A DNA stretch of 64,000 nucleotides, from contig NW_026944383.1 of assembly GCF_033439725.1 (NCBI RefSeq), positions 4,278,001 to 4,342,000 on the forward strand, given 5' to 3'. The notes below the pieces were generated by a model. It had not been told where the DNA came from, did no database searches, and saw only the letters and a list, made by a program, of their open reading frames with translations. The position numbers and the translations under genes were made by a program. This document shows positions 48,479 through 58,809 of this stretch, piece by piece. How positions within the stretch are numbered: the first letter of the stretch is position 1; every line of letters starts with the position of its first letter. The DNA is from Neurospora tetraspora (taxonomy: Eukaryota; Ascomycota; Sordariomycetes; Sordariales; Sordariaceae).

Positions 48479-49495
48479 AGGGAGGAAACGAACTGGCGCA
48501 GGCGCCAAGTAGGAGATGGCTTAAATTTAGGACGGTTGGGCCTCTGCGACTTGGATATGCGATTGTCATTTTGGGCTGCTTCCGCATCGCGGTGTTTGCA
48601 ACCCGAAACGCTGTCACAGCAACGAACATCCAAATCAGCAAACAGTCGAAGGGAGATGGCCAATGACGGGATGGTCCGTTGAAGAAGTCGAATCCGACCG
48701 TACAATATTATGCTACGGCAAAGTATCAGCGACTGATGGCGTTGGTAGGGTATAGGGAATTGGGTATTGGGTATGAGAAGGGTTCGGGCTGGCGAGTTGG
48801 TTCGCCTGTATCACGCTAACTTGGTTTTACTGTTGTTCACAATCAAAATACCTGTTCATGGTGTTTGCTTACAATGATCATTCCTGCAAACTACTGGAAT
48901 GGCATTCCAAATCCTCTGGAGACCCATCTTTGTTCTTTTGACTGTTCATGTCTGAGGCGCGGTCATCAACCCCCCCACCCCTATCAACACCACAGGCAAC
49001 TGAAGCGCACATTCAAAAAGACCACATGCCTAGTGACCGATAGGCCACGAACTTGACCAGAGTAAGTCCTAATCTACCCTGCATAGAGGAGTAATGTTTC
49101 ATCTGATATTACGACAGTTTCCCACTTCCATGTCCATGTTTTTAGTGTTATTCCATTGTTCGCTGATCAACATCTCCGCTCAGCAACTGCCACATGCATA
49201 ACGCCAGCACTTTGCCCCAAGAACAGCTGTACTGTTTATTTACTAGGACCACTCTGCATCGTTTTCTGCTCGCAGATGGTGTGTTTGAGGGGTCGCGTAC
49301 TGCACACTCGCATTGCGATATGCAACAGGCGAAGAACGCATATGATGCGTCGCGCCATGTATAAGAAACCGCCTCCCCCCTCAACTTCATCCATCATCAT
49401 GTTTGAGTTGAGGCTTGTTTCCAAATCAACACCAGCCAAGCACAGCACGATTGTTGACCCAGAACTACGTCCACAACGTCGCCTCAAAGACCATA
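48479..49495. other. Intergenic
   Basis: No gene supported; short ORFs only. Confidence 0.5.
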
Positions 49496-50809
49496 ATGTT
49501 TTCATCCTCCAACCGCCATAACGCGGCAGAACCAAGCTACGCCGACGTCTGGGAGGACACTGAGACGGAATCGTGTGGCAGCCCGCTGCCTCGTGTGATG
49601 AGCTTCTCTCGTCGGCCGACATCGGAATTCAACCGTCCCAAACGAGGCATATCAGCTATCGCCAGACTTGTTGCGGCAGAGAGAAAACAGTTCAACCCAA
49701 ATTCGAAGCCTTCTCTCTTGACCGCGTTGCTCAAGCCCTCTACAATCGTCCAACCGCTCGTCTCACCTACGACCACGAAGGACCCCATAATCTTTCCGAC
49801 TAACAAACCTGGAACAACAAGGATTAGTCGGGGCCTCGAGTCTCTTCGAAGTTTTCAAGACCTTGGGACATCGACGGCCTCCAACGCTCCCATCCCTGCC
49901 GAAATCCAAGTTGCTGAAGCGCCTTCAGCGTCCTCGACAAACACCCGCGAGGAGCATGACCTCTCACCACCATCTCCCCCAGCGTCACTCATTGCTGAAC
50001 CCTTTGACCCTCAAGAGTACCAGTACGACAAAAGGTACCGCCCAAGCATCCCTTGCCATCAACACCAGTGGCATCCCATCCGCGAGTCCCAACCGGTATA
50101 CTACGCCTTCCCCGCCTACTGCCCACGAGAGCCGCCGTCCCAGGAATCCCCTTTCCTGGCACCCTCTCTGTCCAATTCGTCATCACCACAGAAAGAATGT
50201 ACCCACACCCGCTCTGACAGCGCTATCGCTGGAATCCCTCTCGGAGCTCACCACCCTGAAGCTGAAGCCAGCACCGGAGCCATAACTATAGCCGGAACCG
50301 CAACAGCCACGCTCCCCCCGCCTATCCTTCGTTCACCCACTTCGCCGACTTCACTCTTGATCTCATGGACCGCCAACGTCGACGCCTACCCCGACCCCCC
50401 CGACCCCGACCCCGACCAAATCAACCCCTCATCTCCTGCATCCCCCTCAGCAAAAACTGCAGCAGCCCCCGCCTCCCCCTCTTACTGCACCCGCTGCGTC
50501 ATACCCTTCACCTTCGACATTTCGTATCTTGACCAGGACGAAAGCTGGGAATGCTGTAACTGCGCTGCTAAGAACATCAAGTAGGAATTTCATTGTTCTA
50601 GGTGTAGGGGGCATGGGAAATGTGGGGGGTGTTGGGGATGTGAGGACGAGGATGCGAACAGGATGTGGATAGGGGAGCAGGATGGCATTGTGAGGGTGGT
50701 GCTGGGGAGGAACTTGATTTTGACGGAGTGGCTTGTTGGGGTGGAGGAGGAGGAGGAGGGGGCAGATGGGAAGGGAAAGGGGGCCATGGAGAGGGTGTAC
50801 TGGTATTGA
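49496..50809 (+). CDS. Unknown protein with C-terminal Cys/His module interrupted by in-frame UAG
   Basis: From ATG 49496 (MFSSSNRHNAAEPSYADVW) the frame runs 362 codons to TAG at 50582-50584. It then stays open 74 more codons to TGA at 50807-50809. The first part is Pro/Ser/Thr-rich and likely disordered (GISAIARLVAAERKQFNP; PPDPDPDQINPSS). Just before the UAG lie CTRC and WECCNC; just after it, EFHCSRCRGHGKCGGCWGC. The Cys/His set CCxC...CxxCxxHxxC..C spans the stop and looks like one zinc-binding module. The tail is charged (ILTEWLVGVEEEEEG). Two neighbouring ORFs share the module and the UAG column. The UAG may be edited to UGG (Trp), read through, or a real stop leaving half a module. 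No family name is known to me. Confidence 0.65.
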
Positions 50810-51546
50810 GGATGTTGGGTTGGAAAGTATTGAAAAATCGTGGGTCATGGGAGCTGGAGGAATTGGAGGATTTTTGGCGACCGCGTCATATTCTCTTTGC
50901 GACATGTTTTGGATGACAATGGTGTGTTGGCTTTGTAGGAAACAGGTCTTTGTGATACTTGGATTGCGTTGTTTTCCTTTTTCGAACAATGAAAGTGTTG
51001 GAAAGGACATTCAAACAAAGGGAATGGATATCTAATGGAGATCTATTGTAGCTGGATCACACAATAACTCGAGCAATAGGAATTCGTATTCACTTGAATA
51101 ATTATCCACATTGAGGATACTGTTTATCTGTGCTGTAATATTCGTTTGAAGCATTGAACTGTTCCCATTGTCAGCGCATCTGTGATTCACAAGACCATTT
51201 CATCGGGTACCAAGACAGGTCCACCGCAATCTAGGGGTTCTATTCACGCTGACTTTATGTAGAAAAACACCTTCAAATGTGGTGAAGAGGCCTCTGAGCA
51301 ACGGTTGACGCACCTCTTCTGACCGTTGGCCTGCGTGATGTGATCATGCCCATCAGGTATCCTCGCCGGATCCGAGGATCTGGTATATCAGCCGTGGAAA
51401 TCTCGGCTCTGGTACGACCGAGTAATCCTCTCTTCACGTTCTACATCGAACTCGCGTCATATTTCGCTCTAAGACCCAAATATTAGCACGATCCCAACAC
51501 TCCGCAACTGACAGCCGGCACCACTTCGCCCCCACGAAGAAGTCTC

Positions 51547-51579
<33 letters not shown>

Positions 51580-51591
51580 TTCGAGCCGAAA
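50810..51591. other. Intergenic, with poly(A) tract
   Basis: No gene supported; the region ends with a 29-base A run just before the next ORF. Confidence 0.5.
51547..51575 (+). repeat. Poly(A) tract
   Basis: Twenty-nine consecutive A, 16 bp before the ATG at 51592. It could be a leader tract, or the trace of a retrocopy insertion on one strand. I see no target-site duplication. Confidence 0.85.
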
Positions 51592-51888
51592 ATGTCCGAA
51601 ACAGGTTGGATATGCTGCAACTGCCAAACCAGCAACTCGTACTAGGAGCACTTGTGCCGGTTCTGCAGGATCCATACCAAATGCACCCGCTGTAGCAAGT
51701 ACACGTCTACCGAGGCGTCCGTGATCGCATCTTGGGGCTATCCGCGGGGGTGGGTTGCTGAAACTCGGAGTAGCGGTTCTACGTCCGGAGGAGTGCAGCA
51801 GCATGCGGGAGGGCAAGGGTTGCTTTCTAGGGCGCTCGCTAGTGAGCGGTCTCACAGTGGCGCGAAGAAGGCATCGAGGAGGAAGTGA
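51592..51888 (+). CDS. Small Cys/His-module protein, UAG at codon 18
   Basis: ATG 51592 reads MSETGWICCNCQTSNSY, then TAG at 51643-51645, then EHLCRFCRIHTKCTRCSKY and on to TGA at 51886-51888 (80 codons after the UAG). The cysteines before and after the UAG line up without gaps with the modules at 50.5 and 52.9 kb. A 17-residue peptide is an unlikely product, so either the UAG is decoded (for example edited to Trp) or the gene is a relic. The tail is Ser/Gly-rich and basic (ASERSHSGAKKASRRK). A CxCC...N...C..C.H..C..C pattern resembles small zinc-ribbon proteins of unknown function common in Sordariomycetes. Confidence 0.5.
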
Positions 51889-52878
51889 AGAGAGGGTATG
51901 CTGGTAGCTGTTAATTCACCAAGGCCGATCGTGGGTGGCAACCTGAGTTGGCTTTGTAGGAACCGGAGATTTGGGGGGACTGAAGGAATGGGAAGCATCT
52001 TACACGGTACCGTAGCGCGAAAATGGGGAGAGCGTGAAGCTTTGTGTTGTTAGGGCAACTAGCCTTTGCATAGAAAATGGGTTTTGCGCGAGGAGACTTC
52101 TGATAATCTGAATGGTCAAATTATTTCCTATCCTATATCGGTGTTCTGAAATGAAAGTCCAAAGTCCACCGGTTGGTGGTTCCTTCCCGAGACCCAAGTT
52201 CCCAAGACCCAAGTTCACGATAGTTCTTTCTCAAAACCAACGCTCCCATCATATCAACGAAATCCTTTTACATCCTTTCGATCAGTTGGGTCAGAGATTC
52301 AATAGTTTTCGTCGCTCTTTTTGTTGCTGGTTCGATTCCGCTGGCGGCCGTACATAACCAATTGAGGCAACCAACCCCATTCACGTTGTAATGATGATTC
52401 GAAATAATGAAGCTCCTCACTCGTCGTTTGAAGAAAGTATCTGTTTCTCTTTATCAGGCCATCTCCCTGTGATAGCGGCCGTTCATCGGGTATCAAGTCA
52501 TGATATCCAAACAAAACGTGGGGACTCTTCAGCCTGACTTCGAGTTGCGAACGCTTCTAGATACGGGTTGGAGACAACCTAGCGGTGGTTGACACACCAT
52601 TCCGACAATGGACCACCAAATGATGCGATGCTGAAGATACTTGCTTCTACTCTGGTGTCGACCATCATGTATATCAACCATGGATTCCCCTCCTCTGTAC
52701 GGCCTAATCGCTCTCCATCTGCATCGTATATCACTCTCCAGCCGTGACATAGTATTTGGCACCAACACCTCAAAGATATCTCAAACCGACACGTCACGAA
52801 GCAATAAGCGAACCAGCCAAGTCGATAGGAACCAAGTCACCCAAGAAATCAGGAATAAAAATCAATCCCGAGTCCAAA
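51889..52878. other. Intergenic between two module ORFs
   Basis: No gene supported. At 52185-52215 a short direct repeat (GACCCAAGTTCCCAA / GACCCAAGTTCACGA) is seen. Confidence 0.45.
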
Positions 52879-53355
52879 ATGGCCTGGGAATGCTGCAACT
52901 GCAAAACCAACAACACGTCCTAGGAAGGCCTGTGCTGGTTCTGCAAGATCCATATGAAGTGCAACGACTGCGGAGCGGGCACTTCGTCGCGTAAGCCAAA
53001 GTGTGCGAGTGCGGCGGTGGCTGTCGGCAATGGTCATCGTCGGCGATCGTCGGTTATCGGCGGCGGGGGTGGGTGGACTACCACTGCTGCTATGGGGGCG
53101 AAAGAGAGTGTTGGTTCCGGTGGCCATGAGCGACGTGCAGGAAAGAAGAGTCACCACGCTGAGGAGTGCAGGAAGTTACCACTGTGGCTCCTTTGCCGTT
53201 GGAATATGACGGGGATAGGGATAAGGAGACGTGGAGGAACGAAAAGCGTGGGTGGAAATGTCTTGAGATGGGCTTTCTCGTCGATGACCGACATGATTGA
53301 GGTATGCAGCTTAGAATTTGAGCGTGTGGTAGGAAGTTTGACAGGAGAATGTTGA
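52879..53355 (+). CDS. Cys/His-module protein, UAG at codon 15
   Basis: ATG 52879 reads MAWECCNCKTNNTS, then TAG at 52921-52923, then EGLCWFCKIHMKCNDCGAG and on for 143 codons to TGA at 53353-53355. It is the closest relative of the ORF at 51592: about 70% alike over the module at DNA level by eye. The downstream part is Gly/Arg-rich (HRRRSSVIGGGGG), then basic. A Met right inside the module (MKCNDCG) could start a truncated product, but that would discard half the cysteines. Function unknown. Confidence 0.5.
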
Positions 53356-54193
53356 AACATGGCCAACATTTTTTTTTTCCCCCGGGAGGAAATACGATCA
53401 GGATGGCAGCTCGGGAAAGAGGGAGGGCGGAACTTGAGAGTCTTGCTATAGATTTATTCCTGCATAGCCCCATGCTTTGCAGCTATAAAACCCTTTCACC
53501 GAGCCTCAGTGCATGTGCATAATGGCTGTACTGTTTTGCGTTTATGCCGGAGTTCGAGTGAGTTGTAAATTTCTTTCTCATTCCCACCCACGTGGCGAAC
53601 AACGCACATGGAAGGAAACCAGGTAGACCGAGAACAACGATGCAAAAAATACCTGTACCGGCCATTTTACTCATGAACTTGAGAGGCAGTACGCGTTGGC
53701 AAGATATTGCTGATTTTCTCATCATGTGAACTTGGTCCGAAACGCGCAGCTGGTTGGGTGTCAGGAGAAGCATACTCCGGAGGAGAAAATGTGTATATGT
53801 GCATCGCAGCTCGGACAGTAGCTCTCACAGCCGGAATTGCGTGATTGACCGATAGCATAGAGAAGATGCTTTCAAGAATTCTTCAAGGACTAGTATAAAT
53901 AAAGCTCCTCTCCATTTCTCGAGAGTCCGTTTTTTTCTTCAGACATCCATCTCCCAGACATCTCGCCATTCTACCCTGACTCTCATCTTGTCTTCACGAG
54001 AACTTTATACACCTCTCCCTCATTCATATCACACGACAAAGATCGCTTCCAGCCAACAAAATACAGGTTTTCTTCCGAGCAGGGTCAGTTCGAAGCCGCT
54101 TTGCCATACAATGTTCAAAATTCTGACCGAGTTACTGTAGGGGAATACCGCGGATCAACACAATTCTACCCAAGACCACAGCATCGACGAGCT
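53356..54193. other. Intergenic and leader of next gene
   Basis: No gene supported. A TATA box and a C/T-rich leader precede the ATG at 54194. Confidence 0.5.
53894..53900 (+). promoter_or_regulatory. TATA box
   Basis: TATAAAT, 300 bp before the ATG at 54194, followed by TTTTTTCTTC and C/T-rich leader sequence. Confidence 0.5.
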
Positions 54194-55093
54194 ATGCCCA
54201 CCACAAGAACACGGTCACATAAGAAGAAGCTCCCAAAGAAGATGCCGGTTCCTGAAATCATTCTCGCCATGAGGCGTCTTAGCACCGGCGAGCACGCCCC
54301 TGTTTGGGAAGAGGAAGATCAGGACATGCATGATAGCGGCTGCGACACTGCTGATAAGCCCCGATCACTTCTGACCGAGGGGCTACGGAAGGAAAAAGAG
54401 AAGCCCATCACCACTAAGCTTGGACCTACTCTTCAAAATGGCCAGACCAGGAAACGGAAGCGAGTCACCTTTGCTGACGCCGCACCCGCTCCGGCCATGA
54501 TTGCCCAAAATCACACGATGTCCATTATTGACAAGCTCGCCGAGGCGGAACCCAAAAAGAGACCGGGGCAGAACCCATTCACTGCCGTCGTTCCGGTCTA
54601 TGCCGTGGCCATTGGCACTACGGGCAACTCCGACCCGAGGAAGCCCATGTTGAACAGCGAGGTTGGCATCAACGAACCTTCGGGTTCACAAAATCGCATG
54701 CTGTCCGACTTGATCAGGACCCTCGACCGCAAGAATGGTCGAAGAACCCGGAACGCCCAAAAACATTGGCAGTAGCCTTCCCCTAAGCATCAAGCAGAGT
54801 TGGACGCCGCAACATCTCTGCGAGACGTGCAGAAGAATCAGATGAAGAGAAAACGGGGCTCGGCTTCGGCTTCTACGGAGCCCGAGGTGAAGAAGACGAA
54901 ATACACTCCTACCGATGATTCGGACGAGGAATCCCACAGCAAATGGCCCAAAATTCCCGGCCACATCTGGAAGGCCACCACCGCATTCCTCGCCAACACC
55001 GTCGACCACCTGCCATTCTACACTTCCCCCAAGGAAAAACAGTGGCAGGAAGCAACGCTCATGTGGCAGAGGAGTCAATCAAGAAACGCATGA
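54194..55093 (+). CDS. Basic, probably nuclear protein of unknown function, in-frame UAG
   Basis: ATG 54194 (MPTTRTRSHKKKLPKKMP) is open for 193 codons to TAG at 54773-54775, then in the same frame for 105 more to TGA at 55091-55093. Clusters of Lys/Arg (SHKKKLPKK, RKRKRVTFADA, QMKRKRGSASAS, EVKKTKY) look like nuclear signals. The part after the UAG is protein-like: AELDAATSLRDVQKNQ, TPTDDSDEESHSKWPKIPG, HIWKATTAFLANTVDHLPFY. UAG follows KHWQ. No intron that removes it is visible: the only nearby GT..AG pair would be about 23 nt. It may be edited to Trp, read through, or a real stop with a decayed tail. No family recognised. Confidence 0.6.
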
Positions 55094-56831
55094 GCGTCCC
55101 CAGCACGATCAGGAACGCCGAGTGCCCCTAACACATACCTTGGCTTCGCCGCGATTAATCCCAGGAAGACATCACGGCACAATGGAGGACAGGGAAAAAG
55201 AAGCAACTTCGGGACCCACACCTTACGACAGGAACGCTCTCCATTTCTTCCACCCCCGTCTACTCACTGACGGCGGCATTAGTTCGGAATACGCAGCTTT
55301 TATGCCAAGCTAGTGCCGCGGAGAGTTGAAACAAGCAATCTACCGCGACCGAAGGAAGGAAGGAAGGAAGGACGGAAGGAAGGAAGGACGGAAGGAAGGA
55401 AGGAACGGATCTCGTTGCTGCCCAACAGCAACGCTCGAGCTCGACATTCACACCACTACGGGACCGAAAGGTGAAGGAAGCAGGACATGGGAAACTGAAC
55501 AGGAAAAGAGGGCGTTCAAGCTTTGGGCGATATCATGGTCATTTACAAGCAACATCACAGTTCATTTCGGTAACCTTGGGACTTTGGTTATACTTGGGAA
55601 GTTTGGAGTTGGGACACGCATTTGGCGGAAAGGCGATCGGTTCATGAAATTTGGCTGTACAGCCAGGTGGTCATTTGGGCACTTTGCATTGGTTACTAGC
55701 TACCTAGCCAAGAGGGCTTCAGCGATCGGGCAGTTGGGATATTTTATCCTATGGTGGCTTTGTACTTATTCTTGCTCTTTGACCATGCGGCTCATGATGA
55801 GACTCAGTTCCCTGAAGCAGCAGCGGAGAGCAAGAGATGGGTTGTGATTGGAAAACTGGGCATCAGCACAGCAATCTGGGAGGAGTTTGGATATGAATGA
55901 GTTTGGATTTGAACGACAAGGAATAAAGTTTGAATCTGTAATCAACGATACCGCGAAGTTCGTTCTCCATATGATGATGTCCAAAACTTTTGTGAAGCCT
56001 GAGGCAAAGCACGAAAAACAAAAAAATCACGTTCCCATCATGCTGGAACGGGGTCGTATTTTACCGTGTCAGGCAAACTCTCGCGAGAAGTTTCGAAGGC
56101 CTACTGATTTAGTTGAAGCTGTTGATGATTTAGATGGGGTGCGGACAGAAAAAGCGTCGATGCAAGATGGTGGTTGCAGGCAGGCGCTGGCGCGGGAGGT
56201 TTGGGGCCGTAATTACGAGGTATTACATATTACCGCATGCAGACAGAGGAGGAAAGAGCGATGCGGGACACTCCGGCATAACTCTGCATATAGATAACAA
56301 CAGACATAAAAACCAAGATATCAGTAACTTGCATACGCCCGCATATTGATGATGTTCTTTTTGCATCTTTTGGGGGGTTGCTGCAGCTTTCAAATTGGTA
56401 GGCGTTTACCGTGACTTTCACCTTTTCGCCATATGCAACTTCGGCGTGTAAGAATTGTACCGCAGCGTTTTTTAGCCATCGCGACATGCAGTCCTGCGCC
56501 TCCTGATGTTGCATAACTGCAGCTCAAATGGCCCTGCATGTCCAACTCGGCAACAAGCTCTTCCGTTCGGAATCTCCTGCTCCAGCCACACTTCATATGT
56601 TCGAACACCTGGGAATGAATGGACCAGCAAACTATCAGCGTTCACAAACATTGAGAATAACCAAATCATCAAGCCATATTCAATCCAAAAGACCAGAAGA
56701 ATTATGATTCAAACAAAAAGGGTATTAGAAATGTACCAAAACAAAAAGCCCAAACAAAGTACACCAAACTCCCATAACCAAATTACCTAGTTCGCTCCCA
56801 GCCATCATATCCTCCACCTTCCCTTCCCTCC
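55094..56831. other. Intergenic between tail-to-tail genes
   Basis: No gene supported. Two ORFs (55326, 55848) are open but compositionally unlike their coding neighbours. A GGAA microsatellite is listed separately. Confidence 0.5.
55351..55404 (+). repeat. (GGAA)n microsatellite with GGAC interruptions
   Basis: About 54 bp of GGAA units broken by two GGAC units. Confidence 0.9.
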
Positions 56832-58809
56832 TTATGACCCACTATCAATCTGATCAACAACGTTGATCTGGCTCCACGCATCCCACTCCCTACACACCTG
56901 CTCCATCTTCGGCGGCATCCCGCTCCCACCCCATCGCCTCCTCACCTCCTCCGGCTGAGTCACGAAGCTCGAGAAGAACCCTCCCGACGCATGCCACGCG
57001 ATATGGCAATGGAACGCCCACACGCCCGGGTTCGTCGCGTCAAACTGCAGCACCAAGTGCCCCCAGGGTCTGACAATCTCGACGTCTCGTCGCACGGGGT
57101 TCGAAGGGCGGACAATCGTCTTGCCGTCCCAGTCGCCGGGGCCGGAGGAGAGGACGTAGAAGTTATACCCGTGGAGATGCATTGGGTGTCTGTGTTGCCA
57201 TCATGGTTAGTCAGTTGATTGTCCAAACTCTCTCTGCTGTCAGAAAGGGGAAAGAGGAAAAAAAAAATAAAAAAAAAAATCTCACGTTCCAGGCCCCTTA
57301 TTTAACACGACCAGCCTAACCGTCTTCGCCGCCCCAAAATCCCTCACATTCCACACCTCCGGGAAACTCATATTCCCTTTGACCACCATATCCAACGCCG
57401 GGTGATTATAATCCACCCTCGTACTCACACCACCGAACTTCCACAGAAAAACATCCGACGCGTTCCTGTACGCCTCGATCTTCATCTCCTTCGTCACCGC
57501 CGGCTCGCCCCTGACGGGAATCGGATAAAGCGGCTCCCTCTTATCCAAATCATCGCTCGCGCCACAATCCCTCTCCGGATCGCCCGCGTCTGCCCACGGT
57601 TGACTAGTCGGCGCTATGTCCGGGTCGGCTTGGTCGTAGTAAACGGCTGCTAGAGCGATAGGTTGCTTGGCGGCGGAGCACTTGGTCAGGTCGGAACGCA
57701 TCCAAAAGGCAGACTTGGGGTCACTGCCAGCAGCGTTGGCGGTAACGAGGACATCGGCGCGCTGGCCGACAGCCAGGGAGATGGCGGTCACGTTGTAAGG
57801 CTTGACGGGGACGAAGTCATTCGCGATGACGGTCATGGTGTGGCCGTCAATGGAGAAGCGCTGGACGCCGTCGGCGCCGGAGTTCACGAGCCGGAGGCGG
57901 TGGGTCTTGCCGGTTTGGAACTTGAACTTGGAGATCCCCGCGTTGGGGGTGCAGGGGGTTTTGTCGCCCGCGGCGGCGGCGGCGTCGCAGTCAAAATTCA
58001 TCTTGCCGTTGATAAGGTTATTGTCGGAGGGCACACGGGGCGAGCCACCGGGGGCGAGCATGTCTTTGATCAGATCGAAGTAAGGGCGGTGGTACCAGTC
58101 GCTAAGCATGACGGGGCCGAGGTCGATGTCGTACTTGGCCTGGGTGGGGCCGTGGACGACGATGGGACCGACGATGCCACCTGCGTATTGCGCTGAGTAG
58201 TGGGCGTGGTACCAGGAAGTGCCGTAGAGACTAGCTATGAACTCGTAGGTGTAACTTTTGCCGGGAGCGATGGGACATTGGGTGTCTCCCGGTGCGCCGT
58301 CGTCCCATGGAGTACCTTGTTGGAGGAAACCGTGCCAGTGGACTGATGTGCCCTCCTCCGGAGAAGAAATGTTGTTGAAGACATTGACGACAATCTTGTC
58401 ACCCCAGTTCGCTTCGATCAGGGGCCCTGGAAAGGCGCCGTTGACTAGTAAGACGTCCCGTTGGTATCCATCCGGTGCAATGACTCCTCGGCTGATGACA
58501 AAGTCGTACGTCCTCACTGCTCCTGTTATAGGACACTCGGTGTATTGGTTGTTGCCCCAGTCGGTTAGGTTTCCCCATGGATATTGCCCATCTGGTGTTA
58601 GATTGCCCAAGAAAAATGCTAGAAGTGGAAAGAGAAACGTTCCCAGTCGTGATGAACTTGAACAAGATGACGTTAGTGGTCTTTTTCCTCATCAGGATTT
58701 TGTAGTAAGGAGTGAAAACATACCCATTTGTTTTCTCTTGGGTCAAGCTCGCGACAACACCTGTGAGTTTGGAGCTGACCTCTACTATGGCGCGTCCTAT
58801 TACGCCCAT
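56832..58809 (-). CDS. Laccase-like multicopper oxidase
   Basis: Exons 58809-58724, 58656-57286 and 57189-56832 (introns GTATGT...TTCAAG with branch ACTAAC, 67 nt; GTGAGA...CACAG, 96 nt) give 604 residues. The four copper signatures are HWHGF (about 135), WYHAH (about 177), HPMHLHG (about 487) and HCHIAWH (about 546), so all ten His and the Cys ligand are present. The residue ten after that Cys is Phe, which in laccases usually means a high-potential T1 copper. A hydrophobic stretch (GTFLFPLLAFFLG) sits at residues 34-46, after a 33-residue polar N-terminus, so the secretion signal is unusually late or acts as an anchor. The C-terminus is DQIDSGS, related to but not the DSGL plug of typical ascomycete laccases. 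It probably oxidises phenols, possibly melanin precursors. Confidence 0.93.

Noticed and set aside
52290-52350. tRNA-like signals (GGTTCGATTCC and TCAGTTGG)
   Set aside because: The arms do not pair: the T stem has mismatches, there is no acceptor stem, and the spacing is wrong.
50450-53000. UAG codons of the module ORFs as 3' splice sites (TAG|GA)
   Set aside because: All three read TAG|GA, which fits an acceptor, but no good donor lies upstream and splicing would remove the conserved CCNC half. The gap-free alignment across the UAG argues against an intron; transcripts would decide.
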